A stretch of DNA of 64,000 nt. Source: Flavobacterium gelidilacus DSM 15343. GTDB lineage: Bacteria; Bacteroidota; Bacteroidia; Flavobacteriales; Flavobacteriaceae. Both the position numbers and the translations under genes were made by a program. Position 1 is the stretch's first letter. Each line of letters begins with the position of its first letter. Shown here piece by piece: positions 8,759 to 17,996 of the stretch. The notes under the pieces are model-generated. The model did no database searches. It was not told where the DNA came from and saw nothing but the letters and a program-made list of their open reading frames with translations. The stretch spans positions 248,001-312,000 of the forward strand of contig NZ_AUGN01000001.1 in NCBI RefSeq assembly GCF_000422685.1, in the 5' to 3' direction.

Positions 8759-8953
8759 ATGAAAAAAAGACACCAACAAAAATTAATTGTATTAAGTATT
8801 GGATTATTAATTGCTTTTAATATTCCCATTGTATTGTTGTTTGATAGTTCAACACCACTTTTTGGTTTTCCAGTAATTTATATTTACATTTTTTCATTAT
8901 GGTTATTTTCAGTATTGGTTTCAATGTTAGTAGTAAATCGTTATTATGAGTAG
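8759..8953 (+). CDS. Small two-helix membrane protein before the symporter-kinase
   Basis: A 64-residue protein starting at MKKRHQQKLIV; an in-frame TTG 24 bases earlier would add MNVYVYFY but the ATG gives the usual basic N-terminus. It has two hydrophobic segments (about residues 8-26 and 36-58) and no known motif. It overlaps the start of the downstream kinase gene by eight bases, so the two are translationally coupled. Small proteins of this kind (two helices with a V-x-N-R-x-Y-E ending) often precede symporter-kinases or symporters; it may be an accessory subunit like DUF4212. No function is established from sequence. Confidence 0.7.
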   Translation: MKKRHQQKLIVLSIGLLIAFNIPIVLLFDSSTPLFGFPVIYIYIFSLWLFSVLVSMLVVNRYYE

Positions 8954-11639
8954 TATTGTTCTAATAATCATTTTGTTAATCTATTTAGGTTTTTTGTTTT
9001 TTATTGCTCATTGGGCAGAAAAAAAAGGAAATATTAAATGGACTAATAATTCCTATATTTATTCCTTATCGTTGGCTGTTTATTGTACCGCTTGGACTTA
9101 TTATGGAAGTATTGGTGTTGCCGCTAATTCTGGTTTAAGCTTTTTACCTATTTATGTTGGACCCATAATAATCATTCCAGCTTGGATTATTATTCTTAGA
9201 AAGATTATAAAAATCTCTAGAGTGAATAAAATTGCTAGTATTGCTGATTTTATTTCTCTTCGCTATGGCAATAGTCGTTTTTTAGGAGCTATTGTTACTT
9301 TAGTTAGTATTTTCGGAATTTTACCTTACATTGCTCTTCAGTTAAAAGCTATATCAGAAACATTTCATATTGTTACCAAAACAAATTCTAGTTCTTTAAT
9401 TTTTAATGATACGACAACTTATGTTGCTATTGCATTAGCTTTATTTGCCTCTTATTATGGAACAAGATATGTTGATGCTTCAGAAAAACGTAAGGGAATA
9501 GTTACCGCTGTTGCCATGGAAAGTGTTTTAAAATTGGTCTTTTTTGTAATGATTGGCGTTTATGTTACTTTCTTTGTTTTTGATGGTTTTGATGACATTT
9601 ATAAACAAGCTTCGCAGTTAACAAATTTTAAAGAAAAGAATACAATAGGTGACTTGACCCAAGGCATCAATTGGTTCTTTTTATGTATGGTTTCTTTATT
9701 TGCTATTTTCTTATTGCCTCGACAATTTCATATGTCAGTTGTTGAAAATAATAGAGAAAAACACATTAAAACAGCTATTTGGTTATTTCCATTGTATTTG
9801 TTGATTTTTAATTTATTTGTGTATCCAATTGCTTGGGGTGGAAATGTACTTTTTGAAGGAACAGCTGTAAATGCAGATACATACTCTTTATTGATTCCTC
9901 AGTTATTTAGCAATGAATGGATGACCGTTTTGGTTTTTTTAGGAGGATTTTCGGCAGCAATTTCAATGATTGTTGTTTCTAGTATTAGTTTAGCTACAAT
10001 GTTGAGTAACAACTTATTAATTCCTTACACTTTTCTAGGTAAATTAAATACAGAAGAACAAGTTATTAATAACAAGAAAATTGTAAACATTAGAAAAATT
10101 GCGATTTTTTCACTGATTATTACGGCTTATTTTATTTATAGGTTCTTTGCTTTAGATTATAGTTTGGTTTCAATTGGACTAATTGCTTTTGTCGTTATTG
10201 CTCAATTGGCACCGGCTTTCTTTGGAGCTATATTTTGGAGAAGAGGTTCAAGATTAGGAGCTATTTGGTCTATCTTAATCGGTTTTTCTATTTGTTTATA
10301 CACTTTACTAATTCCTTATGCTATTGGAATCACGAGTTCTTCAAGTACGTTTGTAAATGATGGGTTGTTTCAAATAGAATTGTTAAAACCTTTCCAATTG
10401 TTTGGATTAGATTATTTAGAACCTGTTCCTCATGCCTTATTTTGGAGTTTACTTTTTAATACGTTCCTGTATTTTGCAATTTCTGTAAGTTTTAAAGGAA
10501 ATTATAGAGAAAGAAATTATGCAGAAATGTATGTAGATATTGATAAATACAGCACCAATCACGAAAACGCCTTTGTTTGGAAAGGAACAGCTTACACAAG
10601 TGATATAAAGAAAGTGCTAATTCGATTTTTAGGTGAAGATCGAACAAAACGAGCCATGCATATTTTCAATACTAAATATAATGTTGCTTCAGATCAAGAG
10701 TTAGCTGATGCTAGGTTGGTCAAATTTGCAGAAAATTTGTTGACAGGTCATATTGGAACAGCTTCTGCTCGAATATTAATTTCAAGTGTAGTAAAAGAAG
10801 AAAAGGTCACATTACCAGAAGTATTGAAAATTCTAGAAGAATCTAAAGAAAATATAATTATCAATAAAAAGTTGACTGAAACATCGAATGAATTGAAAAA
10901 AATTTCTTTCCAACTTAAAAATGCAAATGATAATTTAGTCATCAAAGACAAACAAAAAGATGAATTTTTGGATACTGTTACTCACGAATTAAGAACTCCA
11001 ATTACAGCCATTCGTGCAGCCAGTGAAATTTTACATGATGATGATGAAATTCCTGAAGAACTTAAAAAGCAATTTTTGCAGAATATTATTTCAGAATCCG
11101 ATAGATTAAACCGTTTAATTGATAAAATCTTGGATTTAGAGAAATTTGAAACAGGAAAACAAACCATTCATCCAACTAATAATAATTTAGTTCAAACCAT
11201 AAAAAATTCGATTGAACCTTTACAACATTTGATTAAAAACAAAGCCATTCATGTAACTATTATTAGTAATGAAAAAGTTTATTGTTCTTATGATGACGAT
11301 AGAATAGTACAAGTAATTACTAATTTATTATCAAATGCAATTAAATTTTGTCCTGAAACTAATGGGAAAATTACCATTAAATGTGAAATTGAAAATAATT
11401 TTGTAAAAACTTCCGTTATAGATAATGGAAAAGGAATTGATGTAAATGATTTTGAAACCATTTTTGATAAATTTTATCAATCCACCAATCAAAATATCAA
11501 AAAACCGTTGGGTAGTGGATTAGGATTAGCAATTTGTAAACAAATAATAGAACATCACAAAGGAAATATTTGGTCAGAAAAGGCTATGAATGGTGCAAAT
11601 ATTTCATTTACTTTGCCAATAGAATTACAAAGAGAATAA
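8946..11639 (+). CDS. Sodium:solute symporter-histidine kinase fusion (CrbS/CbrA-like)
   Basis: An 897-residue protein. Residues 1 to about 520 form a PutP-like SSS domain with about 13 transmembrane helices. A linker helix region follows, then a HisKA domain with the phosphorylated histidine at 680 (TVTHELRTPITAIRA) and a HATPase domain with the N box NLLSNAIKFC, DNGKGID and GSGLGLAI. No PAS domain is obvious, unlike CbrA. The closest functional model is CrbS, a symporter-kinase that controls acetyl-CoA synthetase genes in Vibrio and Pseudomonas; the acs and prpE-like genes directly downstream agree. Whether the SSS part transports or only senses acetate is unknown. Confidence 0.88.
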   Translation: MSSIVLIIILLIYLGFLFFIAHWAEKKGNIKWTNNSYIYSLSLAVYCTAWTYYGSIGVAANSGLSFLPIYVGPIIIIPAWIIILRKIIKISRVNKIASIADFISLRYGNSRFLGAIVTLVSIFGILPYIALQLKAISETFHIVTKTNSSSLIFNDTTTYVAIALALFASYYGTRYVDASEKRKGIVTAVAMESVLKLVFFVMIGVYVTFFVFDGFDDIYKQASQLTNFKEKNTIGDLTQGINWFFLCMVSLFAIFLLPRQFHMSVVENNREKHIKTAIWLFPLYLLIFNLFVYPIAWGGNVLFEGTAVNADTYSLLIPQLFSNEWMTVLVFLGGFSAAISMIVVSSISLATMLSNNLLIPYTFLGKLNTEEQVINNKKIVNIRKIAIFSLIITAYFIYRFFALDYSLVSIGLIAFVVIAQLAPAFFGAIFWRRGSRLGAIWSILIGFSICLYTLLIPYAIGITSSSSTFVNDGLFQIELLKPFQLFGLDYLEPVPHALFWSLLFNTFLYFAISVSFKGNYRERNYAEMYVDIDKYSTNHENAFVWKGTAYTSDIKKVLIRFLGEDRTKRAMHIFNTKYNVASDQELADARLVKFAENLLTGHIGTASARILISSVVKEEKVTLPEVLKILEESKENIIINKKLTETSNELKKISFQLKNANDNLVIKDKQKDEFLDTVTHELRTPITAIRAASEILHDDDEIPEELKKQFLQNIISESDRLNRLIDKILDLEKFETGKQTIHPTNNNLVQTIKNSIEPLQHLIKNKAIHVTIISNEKVYCSYDDDRIVQVITNLLSNAIKFCPETNGKITIKCEIENNFVKTSVIDNGKGIDVNDFETIFDKFYQSTNQNIKKPLGSGLGLAICKQIIEHHKGNIWSEKAMNGANISFTLPIELQRE

Positions 11640-11647
11640 CATTAACA

Positions 11648-12010
11648 ATGAAAAAGATACTACTAGTTGACGATGAGCCAAACATCATAATGGCATTAGA
11701 ATATACTTTCAAGAAAAATAATTTTGAAGTATTTATAGCTCGTGACGGACAAGAAGCATTGGATATTTTGAAATCAAATTATCCAGATGTTATTATTTTG
11801 GACGTTATGATGCCAATGGTAGACGGTTACGCTACTTTAGAACATATTAAAAATGATAAAAACCTTTCACATACTAAAGTTATTTTTCTATCAGCAAAAA
11901 ATAAAACTTCTGATATTGAAAAAGGTATATCACTAGGTGCAGATGCTTATTTAACCAAACCTTTTTCTGTGAAAAATGTAGTAGATAAGGTTTTTGAACT
12001 GGTATCTTAA
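11648..12010 (+). CDS. Receiver-only response regulator
   Basis: A 120-residue CheY-like protein: acidic DDE at residues 8-10, phosphorylation site Asp52 (VIILDVMMP), and the conserved Lys in YLTKPF near residue 103. The start at 11648 is chosen because the longer frame from 11570 runs inside the kinase gene and the receiver fold begins at MKKILLVDDEP. The gene begins eight bases after the kinase stop, so they form a pair. There is no DNA-binding output domain, whereas CrbR of Vibrio carries a LuxR-type HTH. It must act through another protein or through phosphate transfer. Confidence 0.9.
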   Translation: MKKILLVDDEPNIIMALEYTFKKNNFEVFIARDGQEALDILKSNYPDVIILDVMMPMVDGYATLEHIKNDKNLSHTKVIFLSAKNKTSDIEKGISLGADAYLTKPFSVKNVVDKVFELVS

Positions 12011-12073
12011 CAAATTTAAGTAACAACTATACCTAGTTAGCAATATTTTTACCAATTACATCCTGATTTTCTT

Positions 12074-12082
12074 TATATTTAC
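12074..12082 (+). promoter_or_regulatory. Possible -7 element variant TATATTTAC before prpE-like gene
   Basis: TATATTTAC resembles the Bacteroidota -7 box TAnnTTTG with the last G changed to A. The same nine bases occur at 14071-14079 before acs, and TATGTTTAC at 8744-8752 before the kinase operon. Sharing among the three transcription units of this module is the only support; no clear -33 box was found. Confidence 0.3.
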
Positions 12083-12120
12083 TATGTAAAATTAACACAA
12101 CCACAAAGTAGTATATAATA

Positions 12121-14016
12121 ATGAATTATAAAGAAATTTATTCTCAAAGTATTGATTCACCGGAACAATTTTGGGAAACACAAGCAAAACAATTAGATTG
12201 GTATAAGCAACCAAAAACTATTTTATCAAAAGACAAAAACGATTATCCTCTTTGGTTTGAAGATGGAAAATTAAATATGTGCCATTTAGCTATAGACAAA
12301 CATGTTGAAGATGGTTTTGGAGAACAAATTGCCATGATATTTGATTCACCTGTCACACAAACTGTTAAAAAGTATACATACAACGAAGTTAAAACTGAAG
12401 TTGCCAAATTAGCTGGAGGTTTTTTATCCTTAGGATTAAAAGAAGGTCATACAACTATTATTTATATGCCAATGATTCCACAAGCAGCTTTTGCAATGTT
12501 AGCTTGTGCTCGAATTGGAGTAACACATTCAGTAGTTTTTGGAGGATTTGCACCTCATGAATTAGCCATTCGAATTGACGATTGTAAACCTAGAGTAATT
12601 ATAACCGCTTCTTCTGGAATAGAAGTGGATAGAGTAATTGCCTATAAACCTATGGTTGATGAAGCTATAAATTTAGCTGAACATAAACCTAAAAAAGTTA
12701 TCGTTTTTAATCGAAAACTTGGTGCAAAAGTACCTTTTAAAAAGTATGATGTAGATTATGATGCTTTAGTTTATGGTTCTGAGGAAACTGATTGTGTTTC
12801 TTTAAATGCAACACATCCTTTATATGTTTTATATACTTCTGGTACAACAGGAAAACCAAAAGGAATTGTTAGAGATACAGGTGGTTATGCCACTGCACTT
12901 AAATTTTCAATGCAACAAATTTATGGTGTAAAAGAAAACGATGTTTTTTGGGCAGCCTCTGATGTTGGTTGGGTTGTAGGGCATAGTTTTATTGTTTATG
13001 GACCATTATTAAATAGAAATACAACTATTATTTTTGAAGGAAAACCTATAAAAACTCCAGATGCTTCTACTTTTTGGAGAGTTGTAGCTGAACATAAAGT
13101 TAATGTCATGTTCACAGCTCCAACAGCTATTAGAGCGATAAAGAAAGAAGATCCAAATGGAGATTTTATAAAACAATACGATTTAAGTAGTTTAAGAACT
13201 CAATTTTTGGCTGGTGAACGTTGTGATGTTGCTACTTTAGAATGGTATCAAAAACATATTCCAATTCCGGCTATTGATCATTGGTGGCAAACAGAATCAG
13301 GTTGGCCTATGATTGCTAACATGATGGGTGTTGAATATTTGCCTATAAAACCAGGTTCGGCCGGAAAAGCTGTTTCTGGTTATGATATTAAAATTTTTAA
13401 TGAGGTTGGTGAAGAATTAGGACCAAATGAAGAAGGATATGTAGTTATAAAATTACCTTTACCTCCAGGTACATTATTGGATTTATGGCAAGATAATGAA
13501 CGATTTAAAGCTGGTTATTTGAATAAATTTCCAGGTTATTACTTTTCAGGTGATGGTGGGTTTATTGATGATGATAACTATATTTTCATAACAGGTAGAG
13601 TAGATGATGTTATAAATGTTGCTGGTCACCGACTTTCAACTGCTGAAATGGAAGAAATCGTATCTTCTCACGATACTGTTGCTGAATGTGCCGTAATCGG
13701 AATAAATGATGAACTAAAAGGTCAAATTCCTTTAGCATTAGTAGTAATAAAAACAGGTGAAGTAATGGAAAACTTCCAATTAGAGCATGAAATAGTGCAG
13801 CTAGTTAGAGCCCAAATAGGAGCTGTGGCTAGTTTAAGAAATGTAGTTGTGGTAGAACGATTACCTAAAACTAGGTCAGGCAAAATTTTGCGTAAATTAT
13901 TAAGAAGTATTGTTGATGGAGATAACTATAAAATTCCTTCTACAATTGATGACGAAGCAATTATTGATGAAGTAAAAGAAGAATTTCAAAAATATAAAAT
14001 AGGATCATTCAAATAG
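12121..14016 (+). CDS. prpE: Propionyl-CoA synthetase-like acyl-CoA synthetase (PrpE-type)
   Basis: A 631-residue AMP-forming synthetase of the Acs/PrpE group, joining a short carboxylate to CoA through an acyl-adenylate. The ATP loop is YTSGTTGKPKG, and the next segment GIVRDTGGYATAL carries the RD-GGY signature of propionyl-CoA synthetases rather than the HTTGGY of Acs. The A8 hinge region (FITGRVDDVINVAGHRLST) and the C-terminal acylation-sensitive lysine motif PKTRSGKIL are present. It sits between the receiver gene and acs in the same direction, so it is a likely target of the symporter-kinase. Propionate is the favoured substrate, acetate or butyrate are possible. Confidence 0.82.
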   Translation: MNYKEIYSQSIDSPEQFWETQAKQLDWYKQPKTILSKDKNDYPLWFEDGKLNMCHLAIDKHVEDGFGEQIAMIFDSPVTQTVKKYTYNEVKTEVAKLAGGFLSLGLKEGHTTIIYMPMIPQAAFAMLACARIGVTHSVVFGGFAPHELAIRIDDCKPRVIITASSGIEVDRVIAYKPMVDEAINLAEHKPKKVIVFNRKLGAKVPFKKYDVDYDALVYGSEETDCVSLNATHPLYVLYTSGTTGKPKGIVRDTGGYATALKFSMQQIYGVKENDVFWAASDVGWVVGHSFIVYGPLLNRNTTIIFEGKPIKTPDASTFWRVVAEHKVNVMFTAPTAIRAIKKEDPNGDFIKQYDLSSLRTQFLAGERCDVATLEWYQKHIPIPAIDHWWQTESGWPMIANMMGVEYLPIKPGSAGKAVSGYDIKIFNEVGEELGPNEEGYVVIKLPLPPGTLLDLWQDNERFKAGYLNKFPGYYFSGDGGFIDDDNYIFITGRVDDVINVAGHRLSTAEMEEIVSSHDTVAECAVIGINDELKGQIPLALVVIKTGEVMENFQLEHEIVQLVRAQIGAVASLRNVVVVERLPKTRSGKILRKLLRSIVDGDNYKIPSTIDDEAIIDEVKEEFQKYKIGSFK

Positions 14017-14142
14017 AAATGGTCTATATTAATTTAGCAATAAAAAATTTATCAAAACAAACAGATTTCATATATTTACATTTCAATTTTTGCTAAAAAC
14101 TAATTACTGAATATTAACAACTGAACACTGAAAATCAACAAT

Positions 14143-16050
14143 ATGAGTTACTATAAAATAAAAGATTTAGAAAACTATTTTAAAATGTATAAAAAATCGG
14201 TTCGGGAGCCTAGAAAATTCTGGGACAAAATTGCCGATGAAGAGTTTACTTGGTATCAAAAATGGGATAAAACCTTTGAATTTGATATGCAAGAAGCTAA
14301 TTTTAAATGGTTTGTAAATGGAAAATTAAATATAGTTAAGAACTGTATTGACAGACATTTAAATAAAAGAGGTGATAAAACCGCTATTATTTTTGAACCA
14401 AATGATCCAAAAGAAGAAGCACAACATATAACTTATAATGAATTGTATGTAAGAGTAGCAAAAATGGCCAATGTTTTACAAGAACAAGGAATTCAAAAAG
14501 GAGATAGAGTATGTATTTATTTACCTATGATTCCAGATTTAGCTATAGCGACTTTAGCTTGTGCCCGAATTGGTGCTATACATTCAGTTGTTTTTGCTGG
14601 TTTTTCTGCTTCAGCTGTTGCTGCTCGTATAAATGATAGTGATTGTAAAATGGTTATCACATCTGATGGTGGATTTAGAGGAAATAAAACCATAGACTTG
14701 AAAGGAATAGTTGATGAAGCCTTAAAAAATTGTCCCTCTATTGAAACTGTTTTAGTTGCAAAAAGAACTAAAGTTGAAATTGCAATGAAAGAAGGACGTG
14801 ACAAATGGTTACAGCCTTTATTAGACAGTGCAATGTCTTCTCACGTAGCTGAAATTATGGATGCCGAAGATCCTTTATTTATACTTTACACTTCAGGTTC
14901 AACCGGAAAACCTAAAGGAATGGTTCACACAACTGGTGGTTATATGGTTAATACTGCTTATACTTTTAAAAATGTATTTAATTATGAAGAAAATGATGTG
15001 TATTGGTGTACAGCTGATATAGGCTGGATTACTGGACATTCTTATATTTTATACGGACCATTATTAAATGGTGCTACAACCGTAATTTTTGAAGGTGTTC
15101 CTTCATATCCAGATTATAGTCGTTTTTGGGAAGTTATTGAAAAACATAAAGTCAATCAATTCTATACAGCTCCAACAGCTATTCGTGCTTTAGCTAAAGA
15201 AAATCTTGATTATGTTCAACGTTTTCAATTAGAATCTTTAAAAGTTATTGGTTCCGTTGGTGAACCTATTAATGAAGAAGCTTGGCATTGGTATAATGAT
15301 CACGTAGGAGGAAAGCGATGTCCTTTAGTAGATACATGGTGGCAAACTGAAACTGGTAGTATAATGATTTCGCCAATTCCGTTTGTAACACCAACAAAAC
15401 CAACTTATGCTTCTTTACCATTACCTGGTGTTCAGCCCGTTTTAATGGATGAATTACGCAATGAAATTGAAGGGAATCAAGTAACCGGTAGTTTATGTAT
15501 TAAATTTCCTTGGCCATCAATGGCTAGGACGATTTGGAATGATCATAAACGTTATAAAGAAACTTATTTTACAGCTTTTCCAGGTAAATATTTCACTGGA
15601 GACGGTGCTTTGCGTGATGAAGTAGGTTATTATAGAATTACAGGTAGAGTTGATGATGTAATAATCGTTTCTGGACATAATTTAGGAACTGCTCCAATTG
15701 AAGATGCCATAAACGAACATCCAGCTGTAGCTGAAAGTGCTATTGTAGGTTTTCCTCATGATATTAAAGGAAATGCTCTTTATGGTTATGTAATCTTAAA
15801 AGAATCAGGTGAAGGGAGAGATAGAGTCAATTTAACAAAAGAAATTAACGAAATGATTTCTAACCAAATTGGTCCAATTGCAAAACTAGATAAAATTCAA
15901 TTCGTTTCTGGTTTACCCAAAACACGATCGGGAAAAATTATGCGTAGAATTTTACGTAAAATTGCAGAAGGAGATTATTCTAATTTTGGTGATATTTCAA
16001 CATTATTGAATCCAGAAATCGTAGAAGAAATTAAAGAAGGGAAGCTATAA
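14143..16050 (+). CDS. acs: Acetyl-CoA synthetase
   Basis: A 635-residue acetate-CoA ligase, close to the usual 650. Motifs in order: FWDKIADEEFTWYQKWD near the N-terminus, the ATP loop YTSGSTGKPKGMVHTTGGYM near residue 248, the TWWQTETGS adenylate motif, the hinge YRITGRVDDVIIVSGHNLGT, and PKTRSGKIMRR, whose lysine is acetylated in Acs homologues to switch the enzyme off. It turns acetate, ATP and CoA into acetyl-CoA in the cytoplasm, completing the module of porin, symporter and sensor kinase upstream. A terminator hairpin includes its stop codon. Confidence 0.93.
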   Translation: MSYYKIKDLENYFKMYKKSVREPRKFWDKIADEEFTWYQKWDKTFEFDMQEANFKWFVNGKLNIVKNCIDRHLNKRGDKTAIIFEPNDPKEEAQHITYNELYVRVAKMANVLQEQGIQKGDRVCIYLPMIPDLAIATLACARIGAIHSVVFAGFSASAVAARINDSDCKMVITSDGGFRGNKTIDLKGIVDEALKNCPSIETVLVAKRTKVEIAMKEGRDKWLQPLLDSAMSSHVAEIMDAEDPLFILYTSGSTGKPKGMVHTTGGYMVNTAYTFKNVFNYEENDVYWCTADIGWITGHSYILYGPLLNGATTVIFEGVPSYPDYSRFWEVIEKHKVNQFYTAPTAIRALAKENLDYVQRFQLESLKVIGSVGEPINEEAWHWYNDHVGGKRCPLVDTWWQTETGSIMISPIPFVTPTKPTYASLPLPGVQPVLMDELRNEIEGNQVTGSLCIKFPWPSMARTIWNDHKRYKETYFTAFPGKYFTGDGALRDEVGYYRITGRVDDVIIVSGHNLGTAPIEDAINEHPAVAESAIVGFPHDIKGNALYGYVILKESGEGRDRVNLTKEINEMISNQIGPIAKLDKIQFVSGLPKTRSGKIMRRILRKIAEGDYSNFGDISTLLNPEIVEEIKEGKL

Positions 16051-16066
16051 GCTTCCTTTTTTTTTT
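16040..16066 (+). terminator. Rho-independent terminator overlapping the acs stop
   Basis: GGAAGCT (16040-16046) pairs with AGCTTCC (16050-16056) around a three-base loop and ten T follow (16057-16066). The acs stop codon lies in loop and stem, and the T run touches the stop codon of the convergent SLC13 gene. Confidence 0.82.
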
Positions 16067-17864
16067 AAAGCATTCTTGACAATACAAAAGTGGCAACAAT
16101 CCATAAAATTATGGATAAAACTCCACCAACAACAAAAAAATGTTTGAATTTATAAACATTCAATCCATAAATAATAGTATTTGTTTGATAACCCATTGGT
16201 GTAAAGAAACTAAAATTAGCTGCAAATAAAACGGACAGAATAAAAGGTTTTACAGGTAAATCCATTCCTTGTGCTAAAGCTATTGCAATAGGAGTAATAA
16301 TAATTGCAGTAGCATTATTCGATATAAAACCACTAATTATCATAGTTGTCAAAAATAAAACTCCTATGATAAAATAAGGTTCTTTATTTAAGCATAATTC
16401 TAACAATTGGGCAGTTAAAAATTTGTCAGCACCACTATTTTCCATTGCAATCCCAATCGGAATCATTCCAGCTAATAAGAAAATTATTTCCCAATTTACT
16501 TTTTTGTAAACTTCACCTAATTTAATGCAGTTAAAAGCTAATAAAAGCGCACAACCAATTAAAGCACTTGTTAAAATTGGAACAATACTAGTTGAAGCTA
16601 ATCCAATAACTACTAGCAAAATTAAAAAGGTTATATTACGTTTAGTTTTTGAAGTTGCAATCGTAAAATCAAAATCTTTATTAACTGTCATGTATTCAGA
16701 AGAGCTAAATTCAAAATACCTATTTTCTGGAATTTCAACTAAAAGTTGATCTCCTAAATTTATAGTTATATCATCTATGTTTTTTTGCATAATTCGTTCA
16801 TAAAAATTAGGCAATTTTTTTCTATTTCTAAAGCCTAAAGGTTTTGCTCCGTTAACCATATAACTCTTTATTTCGGTAAACTTTTTGTTGATTAAAGGGG
16901 AGCCTGGTAAAACCACTAAATCAATAATCTTTGTATAGTTGATTTCATTTTCTACTTCTATTTCTTTATTATCGTCTAATGAGTAATTTACAAGGTAATT
17001 TGTGGAGTTTTTTAGATTAAAAATAGACTTAGCATCACCACTTATAACAAAAATGTCATTCGCTTTAATTTTTATATATTTTCCAGGTAACTTAGTGCTT
17101 TTATAAGCTCTAATGAGTTTCAGTATTTTAATTTTATCTTTTTTGAATAAATAAGTTTCTTCTATTGTTTTGTCAATTAATTCAGAACCTTCTTTAATTT
17201 GAACTGTTGTTAAATAACGATTGTTTTTATCCAAAACATCAAACTCTTCATTGTTTCCAGTTGGCAATAAGAATGATAGAAAGGTCACAACAATAATTCC
17301 AATAACTAAAAAAAGTAAACCATATAAACTGAATTCAAAGAAAGTAAATCCCTCGATTCCACTCTTTTTTACAACAGAATTTATAATAAGGTTAGTTGAA
17401 GTTCCCATTAATGTACAACTTCCTCCTAAAATCCCTGCAAATGAAACAGGTAATAGCAATTTTCCTTTCGGAATTTTATATTTTCTTGATAAATCTGTGA
17501 TTATTTTGATAAAGACAATAACTACTGCTGTTGTACTGATAAAGCTTGAAACTACTCCTGTAATAAACATAAATAGGGGTATTATTAATAAAAGAGGTAG
17601 AATTTTAATTTTTTCAAGTCCTTTGGATAACCATGAAATAACACCATTATCCTCCAATCCGATAGCAATAATCATTAAACATAGTATAGATATAGTTGCT
17701 GGACTTGAAAATCCACTAATGGCTTCTTCTGGTTTTAACAAACCAAAAACCAATAAACTAACCAATATAAAGAAAGCTATTTTATCTACTGGAAACACTT
17801 CAAAAGCAAATAAAACTACTGATATCAGAAGTACACAAAATACAATGATTATCTCTGTTGTCAT
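16065..17864 (-). CDS. SLC13-family permease with RCK_C (TrkA-C) domains
   Basis: A 599-residue inner-membrane protein. Membrane helices lie in residues 1 to about 205 and 405-599, and a central soluble part (about 210-385) contains two TrkA-C/RCK_C-like domains, seen for example in SELIDKTIEE and KANDIFVISGD. The helical halves carry the SLC13/DASS pattern, with SCTLMGTSTNLIIN and FISNNATAIIITPIA as the two substrate and sodium sites (SNT/SNNA type). Such proteins transport sulfate, dicarboxylates or similar anions. It converges on acs and lies close to the acetate module, but a shared role is only suggested. Substrate unknown. Confidence 0.85.
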   Translation of the reverse strand: MTTEIIIVFCVLLISVVLFAFEVFPVDKIAFFILVSLLVFGLLKPEEAISGFSSPATISILCLMIIAIGLEDNGVISWLSKGLEKIKILPLLLIIPLFMFITGVVSSFISTTAVVIVFIKIITDLSRKYKIPKGKLLLPVSFAGILGGSCTLMGTSTNLIINSVVKKSGIEGFTFFEFSLYGLLFLVIGIIVVTFLSFLLPTGNNEEFDVLDKNNRYLTTVQIKEGSELIDKTIEETYLFKKDKIKILKLIRAYKSTKLPGKYIKIKANDIFVISGDAKSIFNLKNSTNYLVNYSLDDNKEIEVENEINYTKIIDLVVLPGSPLINKKFTEIKSYMVNGAKPLGFRNRKKLPNFYERIMQKNIDDITINLGDQLLVEIPENRYFEFSSSEYMTVNKDFDFTIATSKTKRNITFLILLVVIGLASTSIVPILTSALIGCALLLAFNCIKLGEVYKKVNWEIIFLLAGMIPIGIAMENSGADKFLTAQLLELCLNKEPYFIIGVLFLTTMIISGFISNNATAIIITPIAIALAQGMDLPVKPFILSVLFAANFSFFTPMGYQTNTIIYGLNVYKFKHFFVVGGVLSIILWIVATFVLSRML

Positions 17865-17947
17865 GATTAATTAATTTTTAATAAAAATATTTACAATTAG
17901 TTTTATTTGATTATTTAATAATGAGAAGTATTTATAAAATTCCCATA

Positions 17948-17978
17948 TTGTTTATATTATTTCAAATCCTTATATTTG
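17948..17978 (+). promoter_or_regulatory. Promoter of the metzincin protease gene
   Basis: A -33 TTG (17948-17950) and a perfect -7 box TATATTTG (17971-17978) are 20 bases apart, the flavobacterial consensus. The expected start of transcription is about 10-12 bases before the ATG at 17997. Confidence 0.6.
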
Positions 17979-17996
17979 GTATCCTAAAAAATAATA

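Noticed and set aside
17221..17874. Plus-strand 217-codon frame opposite the SLC13 gene
   Set aside because: The minus strand encodes a well-formed permease with TrkA-C domains; the plus frame is Ile/Thr/Asn-rich without any motif.
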